Notes under the pieces: model-generated
The model's database searches: none
Seen by the model: only the letters and a program-made list of their open reading frames with translations
Told to the model about the DNA's origin: nothing
Source of the DNA: Rana temporaria
Taxonomy: Eukaryota; Chordata; Amphibia; Anura; Ranidae
Direction: 5' to 3'
Length of the DNA stretch: 64,000 nucleotides
Assembly: GCF_905171775.1 (NCBI RefSeq)
Contig: NC_053495.1
Coordinates: forward strand, 107,563,909-107,627,908
Part shown: positions 1 through 10,335 of the stretch, in pieces
Layout: each line of letters begins with the position of its first letter
How positions within the stretch are numbered: position 1 is the stretch's first letter
Made by a program: the position numbers and the translations under genes

Positions 1-990
1 AATACTCTGCAATACCCCCGCGCAATACTCTGCAATACCTCCGCGCAATACTCTGCAATACCCCCGCGCAATACTCTGCAGTACCCCCTGCCAGTACTCT
101 GCAGTACCCCCTGCCAGTACTCTGCAGTACCCCTTGCGCAATACTCTGCAGTACCCCCGCACAATACTCTGCAATACCCCCGCGCAATACTCTGCAATAC
201 CCCCGCGCAATACTCTGCAATACCCCAGCGCAATACTCTGCAATACCCCAGCGCAATACTCTGCAATACCCCCGCGCAATACTCTGCAATACCTCCGCGC
301 AATACTCTGCAATACCCCCGCGCAATACTCTGCAGTACCCCCTGCCAGTACTCTGCAGTACCCCCTGCCAGTACTCTGCAGTACCCCTTGCGCAATACTC
401 TGCAGTACCCCCGCACAATACTCTGCAATACCCCCGCGCAATACTCTGCAATACCCCCGCGCAATACTCTGCAATACCCACGCACAATACTCTGCAATAC
501 CCCACGCACAATACTCTGCAATACCCCCCACACAATACTCTGCAATACCCCCGCACCATACTCTGCAATACCCCCCACACAATACTCTGCAATACCCCCC
601 ACACAATACTCTGCAATACCCCCCACACAATACTCTGCAATACCCCCGCACCAATACTCTGCAATACCCCCCACACAATACTCTGCAATACCCCCGCACC
701 ATACTCTGCAATACCCCCGCACCAATACTCTGCAATACCCCCCACACAATACTCTGCAATACCCCCCACACAATACTCTGCAATACCCCCGCACAATACT
801 CTGCAATACCCCTGCACCAATACTCTGCAATACCCCCGCACCAATACTCTGCAATACCCCCGCACCAATACTCTGCAATACCCCCGCACCATACTCTGCA
901 ATACCCCCGCACCATACTCTGCAATACCCCCGCACCAATACTTTGCAATACCCCGGCCAATACTTTGCAATACCCAGAAAATACTCTGGG
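1..990. repeat. 23-bp minisatellite
   Basis: Tandem array of about 43 copies of a 22-23 bp unit of the form aatactctgcaataccccc plus gcgc. Variants fall in blocks: units with cagtaccccctgcc occur at about 74-140 and again at about 327-393, exactly 253 bp (11 units) apart, so a block of 11 units was duplicated as a whole. From about 480 the spacer changes from gcgc to cacac/cacc. The array begins before the window. Long open frames across it are only a by-product of the repeat. Confidence 0.97.
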
Positions 991-1008
991 GAAAAAAATG
1001 TGTTTTAA

Positions 1009-2834
1009 CCACTTCCCGCCCACGTCATATGAGGTCCTTGACTTTGTGCAGGGATATCTAAATGATGCCTGCAGCTACAGGCATCATTCAGATATCATTT
1101 TTTTCAGCCGGCGATTCTCTACACCATAAGAATGATCATGGCGGCTGTTCCGCCTCTTGATCGTTCTTACGGGAGGCAAAAAGGGACGTCCCCACTCCCT
1201 TCGCCCTCCGGTGCTTCTTCTGACTCACCGCTGCGATCGAAGCCAGGATCGTTTTTTTTCTTGTTTTTTTTCAGGCTTCCCAGCCTAGAGGTGAGATGTG
1301 GGGTCTTATTGACCCCATATCTCACTGTAAAGAGGACCTGTCATGCTATATTCCTATTACAAGGGATGTTTCCATTCCTTGTAATTGGAATAAAAGTGAT
1401 CAAAACATTTATTTTTGGGGAAAAACGTGTCAAACTAAAATAAATTAAGTAAAATGAACAATAAAAATAAAAATAAATATTTAAAGCGCCCCTGTTCCCG
1501 CGTGCTCGTATACAGAAGCGAATGTGTACGTAAGTCCCGCCCACATATGAAAACGGTGTTCAAACCACACATGTGGGGTATCGCTGCGAACGTTAGAGCG
1601 AGAGCAATCATTTTGGCCCCAGACCTCCTCTGTAACTAAAAACATGTAACCAGTAAAAACATTTAAAACGTCACCTATGGGGATTTTTAAGTAGCGAAGT
1701 TTGGCGCCATTCCACAAGCGTGTGCAATATTGAAGGGTGACATGTTGGGTATCTATTTACTCGGCGTAACTTCGTCTTTCATATTATGCAAAAACATTGG
1801 GCTAACTTTAATGTTTTTTTTTTTAAAAAGCACAAAACTGTTTTATTTCCCAAAAAAATGCGTTCGAAAAATTGCTGTGCAAATACCATGCGCGATAAAA
1901 AGTTGCAACGACCGCCATTGTATTCTCTAGGGTCTTTGCTAAAAAAGCATATATAATGTTTTGGGGTTCTATGTAATTTTCTAGCAAATAAATGATGATT
2001 TTTACATGTAGGAGAGGAATGTCAGAATTGGTCTGGGTGTTCCAGAACGCCTGATGGTGCTCCCTGCATGTCGGGCCTCTGTATGTGGCCACGCTGTGTA
2101 AAAGTCTCACACATGTGGTATCGCCATACTCGGGAGGAATAGCAGAATGTGTTTTGGGGTGTAATTTGTGGTATGCATATGCTGTGTGTGAGAAATAACC
2201 TGCTAATATGAAACTTTTGTGGGAAAAAAAAAAAAAACCTTGATTTTGCAAAGAATTGTGGGAAAAAATGACAACTTCAAAAAACTCACCATGCCTCTTT
2301 CTAAATACCTTGGAATGTCTTCTTTCCAAAAAGGGGTCATTTAGGGGGTATTTGTACTTTTCTGGCATGTTAGGGTCTCAAGAAATGAGAGAGGCTGTCA
2401 GTACATCAGATGTGATCAAATTGATCAATTTTCAGTAATTGGTACCATAGCTTGTAGACCCTATAACTTTCACCCAGACTAAATAATATCCAAATTTTTA
2501 TTTTTTTTTTACCAAAGATATGTAGCAGTATACATTTTAGGCCAAATTTATGAAGAAAAATTCATTTTTTGCAAAATCTTATAATAGAAATGAAGAAAAA
2601 TTCATTTTTTTACAAAATTTTCGTTCTTTTTTCATTTATAGCGAAAAAAATAAAAACCGCAGAGGTGATCAAATACCACCAAAAGAAAGCTCTATTTGTG
2701 GGAAAAAAAGGACACAAATTTCATTTGGTTACAGTGTTGTATGACTGAGTTATTGTCATTCAAAATGTGAGAGCACCGAAAGCTGAAAATTGGTCTGGTT
2801 ATTAAGTGGGTTTAAGTGCCCAGTTGTCAAGTGG
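1009..2834. mobile_element. piggyBac-like non-autonomous element (TTAA-flanked)
   Basis: The element is flanked by TTAA at 1005-1008 and 2835-2838 and its ends match as inverted CCACTT, the layout of piggyBac insertion. Near the left end a hairpin at about 1053-1099 pairs gatatct and gatgcctg with their complements. The interior is AT-rich with poly-A/T runs and no transposase frame can be followed. A segment near 2640-2710 reappears in reverse orientation at about 63790-63860, showing this is a dispersed family. It inserted directly beside the end of the minisatellite. Family assignment rests on the TTAA duplication and short inverted ends only. Confidence 0.75.
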
Positions 2835-2965
2835 TTAAAGGCATATTAGAATAATAGAAGAGGTGCATTTACAGGCAGAAAAGAAAAAACATCACCAGTC
2901 TGTTCAGGAGAATACCTTTTATCCAGAACAAAATGCTTTAAATGCCTAATCGCACCTAAACTCTG

Positions 2966-3348
2966 AGGCCCCGTACACACGGTCGGACAAAACCGATGAG
3001 AATGGACCGAGGTTCAGTTTCATCGGTCCAAACCGACCGTGTGTATAGCCCATCGGTCTGTTTTCCTTCGGTCCAAAATTTTAAAACATGCTTCAAAACC
3101 GAACCGATGGACCGCTGCCCGATCGGTCCAAACTAATGGTTAGTACAGAAAAGCATCGGTTCAAAAACCGCGCATGCTTAGAATCAAGTCGATGCATGCT
3201 TGGAAGCATTGAACTTTGTTTTATTCAGCACATCGTGTGTTTGACGTCACCGCGTTCTGACCCGATCGGTTTTTGGAACGATGGTGTGTACGCACATCAG
3301 ACCATCAGGCCACTTCATCGGTTTGGAACGACCGTGTGTACGCGGCCT
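2966..3348. mobile_element. Harbinger-type MITE
   Basis: Inverted ends aggccccgtacacacggtcg and its near complement ending cgtgtgtacgcggcct enclose 383 bp. Multiple internal copies of catcggt/accgatg make the whole element fold back. There is no coding capacity. The terminal cgtacacacg motif is shared with many elements here and with the large Harbinger transposon at 47558-55128, so it was probably moved by a related transposase. A clean 3-bp duplication is not obvious for this copy. Confidence 0.8.
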
Positions 3349-3351
3349 AAG

Positions 3352-3445
3352 GGGCAGATCTACAAAAGAATTACGCCGGCGTATCTCTTGATACGCCGCG
3401 TAATTTCAAATTGTGCGCGTCGTATCTTTGTTTTGTTTTTTGTAT
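3352..3445. mobile_element. Truncated MITE end
   Basis: About 90 bp starting gggcagatctacaaaag, containing a hairpin around ttacgccggcgtatc and its complement. The start resembles the GGCCAGATTC-type ends of the elements at 27594-28346 and 29647-31180. The other end is missing. Confidence 0.45.
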
Positions 3446-4060
3446 TTATGATAAGGGGGACGCTGATGTAAGAAGGTCTTTGATGGAGACTCTATTGCAA
3501 GTGGGGATGTAAAAGTGTTCTGATGAGAAACCTGATGTAAGGAGGACTTTGATGGGGACACTATAAAGGGGCACTACGATGTGAGGTGGGACTCTTATTT
3601 ACACAGTTTTTTTTTTCTAAATGATATCATTCTTATTACAAAAAAAAATCCAAATAAAATGTATTAAAGTGTAAGTAAAAACCCCTATCGTTTTCAGTCA
3701 AGGAAGCTGCCATCTTTGCCTCTGTTTAATCTACAACTGCCATGATGCTGCACATGTGATCGGTTATGACACCAGCCATTGGATGTTTTGATAGTTTGGT
3801 TGAGAGCACAACCAATGGGAGTGTTACATTTCTGGAACGTGCTGGAAATGAAACTGTTTTATGGATAGGTTTACTTCCGCTAATTAATTTACATTTTATT
3901 TGTTAATTCATACAACTGTTTGTTTTAGGCCCACACATATTTGTAAAAAATTGCAATGTGACCCTTGTATTGAAAAGTTCAGAGACCCCTGGTACATATA
4001 AACTTGCATAAAACCCAAGACTGAGGCACAAGGGAAGAAATGCCATATCAGACAAATCTC
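3446..4060. other. No gene; diverged tandem duplication
   Basis: No coding sequence is supported. At about 3463 and 3531 two diverged copies of a roughly 68-bp unit (ctgatgtaagaaggtctttg) sit in tandem. The rest is AT-rich intergenic DNA. Confidence 0.5.
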
Positions 4061-4343
4061 AGGCCTCGTACACACGACAGAGAAACTCGACGTGCTTGGC
4101 ACGTCGAGTTCCTCGTCTCGTTTTGGGATGAAGCCGCCGAAGAGCTCGGCGGGCCGCCTTCTCCTATAGAACAACGCGGCCAACGAGAAAATAGAGAACA
4201 TGTTCTCTATTTTCTCGTCGAGCTCCTCGGCGGCTCCATCGAGCCAAAACTGTACAGACGACAGAGATTCTCGGCAGAATCCGGGTTTTGACCGAGTTTC
4301 TCGGCGAATTCTGCCGAGAATCTCTGTCGTGTGTACGAGGCCT
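4061..4343. mobile_element. Harbinger-type MITE
   Basis: Near-perfect inverted ends, aggcctcgtacacacgacag and its complement ending gtacgaggcct, bound a 283-bp palindromic element rich in ctcgacg/cgtcgag. Internal parts are close to the MITE at 47284-47554, so the two belong to one subfamily. The next bases outside GGCC are tca and tta, an imperfect 3-bp target duplication. No coding capacity. Confidence 0.85.
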
Positions 4344-4742
4344 TACACGGAACATAAAACTTAAGACAAGACTGAACATGCACTGCAGATGGTTAACAAA
4401 ATACAAAGGGATTCAGCAACGACAGAAAACAAAGCACAAACGCAGAGGAAACAAACACTCCAAAGAGGAAGTTACCACAAAGCATTATCAAGGTCCGTAA
4501 GTTGCCAAGTGACAATCAGAAATATTGCAGAAACAGGGCAGAACATCTACCATGTGCTGATTTTCCTTAAAGTGGATGTAAACCTGATTCATGAAATTTG
4601 AGCTGGGCACATATATCTGCAGTATTTGGTTACTCTCTTCGTTGAGCTAAGTCCCATAGCTCTCTCCTGAAATTTGTTGACTCTGATAACTCTGTTATTA
4701 GCCTGATAACTCCTGACAAATTCTCAGACAAAAGCAGCCTGA

Positions 4743-5102
4743 TGCCTCGTACACATGACCGGTTTTCCTGGCAGGAAAACTGCCATGAGAGCTTTTGGCC
4801 GGGAATCCAGGCTGTGTGTATGCTCCATCGCAGTGTTCCCAGCAGGAAAACAACCGGGAATCCTGCGGGAAAAAAAGACACGTTACCGGCGGTTTTAAAG
4901 CTGGCAGTTTCCCTATGGGGAAAACCTGCGGTGGAGCATACACATAGCCGGGTTTCCTGACCAAAGCTCTCATTGCAGTTTTCCGGTCGGGAAACCCAGC
5001 CGTGTGTAGGGGGAAAAAGCTAACAAGCAGGTTTTCAGTTTTCCCCTCAGTTTTCCCAGTGGACTTTTTACCACTGGGAAAACCGATCGTGTGTACAAGA
5101 CA
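4743..5102. mobile_element. Harbinger-type MITE nested in TTAA element
   Basis: Starts TGCCTCGTACACATGACCGG and ends CCGATCGTGTGTACAAGACA, with a TGA on both sides (4740-4742 and 5103-5105) as a 3-bp target duplication typical of PIF/Harbinger. The interior alternates gttttcc and ggaaaac blocks and folds strongly. Non-coding. Confidence 0.85.
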
Positions 5103-5173
5103 TGAATCTTCAGTCTGGGAAGGTTGCAAAAATAGATTAGCAGGGAGCAGGTCCTATTACAAAACACCTCTGC

Positions 5174-5655
5174 GGCCTCGTACACATGACCGGGTTTCTT
5201 GGCAAAAAACAGCAAGAAAACTGCTTCTTGCCGAGATTCCCATTCGTGTGTACGAGGCATTCAGGTTTCTCGTCTGGAAATCTGGCCATAATCTCGACCA
5301 GATTGTTTCTAGTTGAGATTCTCGTTTACCTATTTCCAGACGAGAAACCCGAGAGTGTGTATACTTACCTGTAGCCGTGGAAACCCGCATATGTTCGAAA
5401 TTACTTTGACGCGTTTGTGCGGTAGCTTTCACGGCATAGGTAGGGTAAAGCAAGATGGCGGCGACGGAATCGATTGTGATGAGCGCATGCTCGTCGTACG
5501 CGATGACGTCACCGCGTTTTTTCCTTTCAAGAGAACCGTGGTTCTTTTGAAATGAAAGTCAGTGCACTCGGGCGACAATAGTTTCTTGCCAAGAATCTTG
5601 TCAGGGAAAACAACAGGTTTTTCCTGACGAGATTCTCGGTCATGTGTACGAGGCC
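5174..5655. mobile_element. Harbinger-type MITE nested in TTAA element
   Basis: GGCCTCGTACACATGACCGG at the left pairs with tcatgtgtacgaggcc at the right. Flanks are TGC and TGA, close to a 3-bp duplication. An internal gtgtacgaggcattcagg at about 5246 looks like the end of a second, older copy, so this may itself be a merger of two MITEs. Non-coding. Confidence 0.75.
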
Positions 5656-5920
5656 TGAGAGTCTCTGCCTATGACGAGAAGGGGGTGTGTGCCTTTCCTC
5701 CAATCAGAAATTTTTGCTATCTTGGCTGTATGCCCAGACATCACACTGTGTATACCAGGAAGGGAAAATCTTCTAACACCATCTCAACATTCTAAACAGT
5801 ATATAAATGTGAAGACAGCAGATATACATGTAAAACCTATGTAGGTAGATTTGGTTCATTTGTGTATCATCTGAGGCTGTTCACTTCACTGGGTGTATGG
5901 AGGGTTTACATCCACTTTAA

Positions 5921-7450
5921 TTTCAAATTGGTTTACTAATCAATTCTGCCCACCACATACTTTATGTTAATACATTGAAAAGCTAAATGGATACCAAACT
6001 CGGAATCCCCCTGTTAAAAACATTTAGTCCTGTTACACATGTAGCACTGGTATTTTTGTCATGTAATGCTAAAGATTGCATACCACTAGAGGGAGCCAAA
6101 TGCCAATGTGAGAGATATATTAACTTACACATGCAGAGCAGAAAATGTTTATTGACTGTAAAGAGACTCACTTACCCATATTGCTCACTCACTTACCCAT
6201 GAACACTAGGTGGCTGAACTGCATGCTGGGTGGGAAATAAAAGGCAGAGTGCAGCCATTTTCTGTCTCTTCTGGATGCATGGTCTGCCTGATAGGATCTG
6301 TGAAGAAGTGTTCAGAATTGGGCCTACATCGTGCAGAGCAGAACAACATCCATTGACTCTGCCTTACCACAGTGTGCTGGAGAGGCAGTGTGATCGGGTC
6401 TGAGGACCCAGGACCCTTGACGGAGCAAAGTGGATGTCCGGTTTGCTTGCGGAGCGGAGCAGTGTGACAGTGCTGACTGGCAGCAGGACTGAGACAGCCG
6501 GAGCGGAGGTTCACAACTTTCCAGACCTGGTGTGGTGAGAGGGCTGTCGCCCAGAAGTTATTTAACACCCGTAACACACTTAGACTCATTTCACAGTGTT
6601 GCTGGGACCTGTAGTTCTACGGGGAGGTCTCATTCAAATAGACTGAGTTCAATCAGGTTTAAAAGCCTATGCTTCATTGAGGGCTGACTGATGATTAAGT
6701 TATACCTACACCGAAGGCATCTACAAGTGTGTTGTATAGCAGGAATTGTTATCACTCTTCAGTTATGTTACTTCATTACGTGTTAAACCATTGGATTACA
6801 AACACTGCAGTATAATCGCTAGCCGAAGACAAAGAAGACCAGAGACTACACTTCTCATTGGGAGGGTTTGTGCTGTGGATACAGTAAGACAAAAGGCTGC
6901 CTTATACCTCAGGGGAAGCTCTTGAGAAACTGTATTGTGCTGTGTTGATATCTTTGCATTGGTATGTTTGGTGCGGCCGTACTGGAAGTGGGAAGGTGAC
7001 CAGTGTGAAGGCATTGTCACTCTGAGCACTAGTCCCACTTGGAGACGCGCCGCAGTAGAGGCTCAAGGGACCTTTAAGTGTTAATAATTTGTGTACACTC
7101 ATTACACTATTATAGTAAGTTGTATGTTGATACAGTTATTATATCTACTGTCTCTATACTAGTTCAAGTAAACTTATATTTTGGTTGATCACAATTGGTG
7201 TGAGGCTTGTTCATTATTCTAACAGGTGGAACAACGGATGCCCAGATAGCGATAAAGGTACACTATATACACACTGTTATGTGGGGTTGTTCCGTTTAGT
7301 GAAGGTTTCACATCCACACTGTTACACAGCTGTGTCAAGCGGGTTGAGACAAATTATTTGGGGGTAGAAAAGCAGAGTACAGGCCCAATCAATTACCAGC
7401 AGCTCCTTCGGGGGTAAGTGCTACACACACCTTTGAACTTTTATGTGCGT
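5921..7450 (+). other. Non-coding stretch with LTR-like features
   Basis: No protein gene is supported. From about 6034 the sequence starts TGTTACACATG and at about 7206 reads TTCTAACA, a possible TGTTA...TAACA bounded long terminal repeat of about 1.17 kb. A TATA-like ataaaagg lies at about 6237 followed by a pyrimidine-rich start-like stretch. Downstream, at about 7350, aattatttgggggt resembles the leader of some LTR retroelements. No flanking target duplication, primer site or second LTR was found, so this remains a weak call. Confidence 0.25.
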
Positions 7451-8024
7451 TTTGCAGCTCATGAAAATACATTGATTCCAATTAGGCCATTCACATGAAC
7501 GCGCTGCTTTGCGCTGTGTTGTAAGAAATAAGGCATGACGATATTATATGCATTTACCTGTGTTTTCCCGTCCATTAAAAGCTATAGAAGAGTATAAAAA
7601 AAGAATCTAAAACACATGGAAAATACATGTTGAATGCATGAAAAAACACATGTAAAATGCACTAAAATGCACATTAAAGAACATATACAGTACATAACAA
7701 CAGGTAAAATGCATGACAGAGGAGGCAGAGTGAAGTGAGACCTTATACAAAACAAGTTTATATGACTGAGGGTGTGGTTGCCACCATCCCTGCATTAGAT
7801 ACCATATTGCAAACTTCCTCTTTTTGTTAGGACTTTAAGGGCAACTAATACAACTAAAATCATCATTAAAATGCAACATCCTATATTTTTGGAGAGATGA
7901 TACCGCTCTAAAACCTGCTGATCCCTTGGCTTTGCTTCCGTCCCACTAAACCAAAAGGGTGCTGGCTATGCACAGGTGCATTGGATAGAAGAAGATCCTG
8001 GACTGCCGCACTCCTTAAAACAAT
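7451..8024. other. No feature recognised
   Basis: AT-rich intergenic DNA. At 7607-7720 several short imperfect copies of acatg(t)aaaatgca occur but do not form a clear array. No supported ORF, RNA or element end. Confidence 0.5.
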
Positions 8025-8758
8025 GGGCTAGATTCAGGTACCTTTTGTGCTTTTTTTACGGAGGCACAGGCCAACGTTTTTGCCCTGCGCCCCCGCAAAT
8101 TTTCTGCGCTACCCGCGATTCACGGAGCAGTAGCTCTGTAAATTGCGTGTGCACTCCGGCAAAATGCCCGGCGTAAGCGCGCGCAATTTAGATGATCCCG
8201 TAGGGGGCGGGAATCATTTAAATTAGGTGCGTTCCCGCGCCAAGCGTAGAGCGCATGCTCCGTCGGGAAACTTTCCCGATGTGCATTGCGGCAAATGACG
8301 TCGCAAGGACGTCATTTGCTTCAAAGTGAGCGTGAATGGCGTCCAGCGCCATTCACGAATCACTTACGTAAACTACGTAAAATTCTAATTTCGCGACGCG
8401 GGAACGACGGGTATACGTAACATTGGCTGCCCCTGCTGATAAAAGGGGCAGCCTTACGCGAAAACCGCCGTACGCAAACGACGTAAACTGTGTACGCAGG
8501 GCTCGCGTAACGTTGTGAATCGCGTTAGTATGCAATTTGCATACTATACGCTGAGCACAACGGGAACGCCACCTAGCGGCCATCGCAAGAATGCAGCCTA
8601 AGATATGCGGGCATAAGAGCCTTATGCCACGCATATCTTAGGCTGCAGTCGGCGTAACGAGGTTCCTGAATCAGGAGCATTCGTTACACCGGCGCAAATA
8701 AGCAATTGTGCTGCGTAACGATGGTTACGCAGGCGCAATTGCTCTCTGAATCCGGGCC
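8025..8758. mobile_element. MITE with GATTCAG-type inverted ends
   Basis: Left end GGGCTAGATTCAGG and right end CTGAATCCGGGCC are inverted. The flanks caat/aatg are too short to prove a target duplication. The interior has many tacg/cgta dyads and a 54-nt hairpin at 8593-8646 in which gcagcctaagatatgc pairs with gcatatcttaggctgc. Ends and style match the elements at 27594-28346 and 29647-31180. Non-coding. Confidence 0.7.
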
Positions 8759-9290
8759 AATGTCTTTATTGTACAAATACAATCCAAAAAACAACCAAAA
8801 CGATGCGGTCAAAATGAAGTGAACAACAGGAAAAAGGTGGCTGACATGTTTCACATCACGTGATGCTTACTCATGTTATACATTGTTTAATCAATGATGG
8901 GAGAATCGTGCAAGAAATGTAATCAAAAAAGAAATGCGCATGTGCAAGAAAAGACAACTACCGGAAAGAAAAGAAGATTCCCAGCCACAAAAATTATTTT
9001 CTGTAGCATCATGAGGTGTAAATGAAGGCTTGGTTGTTCAAATTTTCCAAATCTATGGCGGCACAATCGGATCACAAAACACACAAATTTTCTGATTTTC
9101 AAAAGAAAACTCTGTATGGCCAGCCTTAGATTTACCATTTAGTTTTTTTTAACACATGGGGAGTTTTTTATTATATATTATTTGTTTATAAATGGTGAAC
9201 ATTTTTGTTTAAAGGAATACTAAATAATTAAGTTTTTATGAGATTTCTTTAACTAAAAAATAATGGTGATTTTGGTTGTACTGGTTGCCC
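8759..9290. other. Retroelement-like debris, no gene
   Basis: At about 8835-8875 the sequence has tgtttcacatcacgtgatgc, of the same style as gcgaaacgcgtcgg at 16219 and ttcttcaggagttg at 31302, a recurrent signature of frog dispersed repeats. The rest is AT-rich and non-coding. Confidence 0.35.
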
Positions 9291-9293
9291 TTA

Positions 9294-9729
9294 TGCCGCG
9301 TACACACGACCGTTTTTCATGACGAGAAAATGCAAAGTTTTAAATTGGTTGTTAAAAACGACTGTGTCGACTCCAGAGCATTTTTCTCAACGTGAAAAAT
9401 GGCCATTAAAAATTTAGAATATGCTCTATTGTCTTTGCTTTTTTCACGTCGTCATTTTTCGTTATGTGTAGGCTTTAACAACGGGGAAAAAACACGCATG
9501 CTCAGAAGCAGGTTATGAGAAGGGAAATTTTCATAATCAGCCCAAAGGGTGTCGCCAATCGAATGGAACTTCCCCTTTATAGTGCCGTCGTACGTGCTGT
9601 ATGTCCCCGCGCTTTGCTCGACCATTTTTTTTTCATGATCGTGTGTAAGCAAGGCAGGCTTGACAAGAATCACGTCAAGAAAAACGTTGTTTTTTCCATG
9701 ACATTAAAAACGGTCATGTGTATGCGGCA
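9294..9729. mobile_element. Harbinger-type MITE
   Basis: Begins TGCCGCGTACACACGACCG and ends CGGTCATGTGTATGCGGCA, with TTA on both sides (9291-9293, 9730-9732). The first 14 bases are identical to the end of the large Harbinger transposon at 47558. The 436-bp interior carries gacgagaaa/tttctcgtc-like dyads and no gene. It is a strong candidate for mobilisation by that element's transposase. Confidence 0.9.
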
Positions 9730-9749
9730 TTAAGGTCACAGCAAAAAGA

Positions 9750-10325
9750 GAAAGTTTGCAATTAGTGATGTATAGAACGGTTCGCCGGCGAATAGTTTGT
9801 GGCGATTTTCGTTTGTTCGCGTTCGCCGCCGCCGGCGAACATATGCGATGTTCGACCCGCCTCCTATTAATTAACATTGAGCAAACTTTGACCCTCTACC
9901 TTGCAGTCAGCAGACACATTCCAGCCGATTAGCAGCACCTTACCCTCCCTCCCTGACCCTCCCACCTTTAGGGCAGCATCCATTTTAGATTAATTCTGAA
10001 CCTGCATTCTTAGTGAGAGGAGGGACAGTGTTGCTCCTGCTGATTTTATAGGGAAAGCGATAGCAAGGACAGTGTACTCCAGTCCTGAAAGACTCATCTG
10101 ATCTCTGCTGTTAGAACAGCACCCCAAACAGCCCTTGTTAGGGCTAATCAATCAGTTTGCTTTTTTTGTTCTCTGTAATCTGTGCTGCGTGGTTTACAGA
10201 GAGAGAGAGAGAGTGTAATTTTGGAATTAGATAGAGCAGGCAGGCTAGTCAGTTAATTTTACAGTGTATATATATACATCCCAGGACTCGGAGTTGTACA
10301 TATATTTATACACTGTATAGTTTAG
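9750..10325. mobile_element. Probable hAT-derived left portion
   Basis: About 9767-9860 is rich in gttcgccggcgaac dyads, like the ends of the hAT elements at 12872 and 21024. Downstream are (ga)n at 10201-10213, tatata runs and text resembling the 5' part of the hAT at 21024. No matching right end or target duplication was found; the 99-bp minisatellite follows directly. The call is by resemblance only. Confidence 0.4.
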
Positions 10326-10335
10326 TTAGATTAGA

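Larger units (their letters stand above)
4567..5920. mobile_element. TTAA-flanked composite element (piggyBac-like)
   Basis: Perfect inverted ends TTAAAGTGGATGTAAACC at 4567 and 5920, including the TTAA target, bound 1354 bp. This is a common piggyBac-like non-autonomous layout. Two Harbinger-type MITEs (4743-5102 and 5174-5655) sit inside and make up most of its length, so the unexpanded element was only about 0.5 kb. Related AGTGG-, AGAGGAAGTAAACC- and GGTTTACAACCCCTTTAA-ended fragments occur at 28804, 56971 and elsewhere. Confidence 0.8.

Noticed and set aside
134..1129. Long plus-strand open frames (331 and 206 codons) rich in TILCNT and QYSAIPP repeats
   Set aside because: They read through a 22-23 bp minisatellite; the repeated peptide only mirrors the DNA repeat and no gene signals are present.
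1823..2368. 181-codon minus-strand open frame
   Set aside because: Lies inside a non-autonomous piggyBac-like element, has no recognised domain and no transposase motifs.
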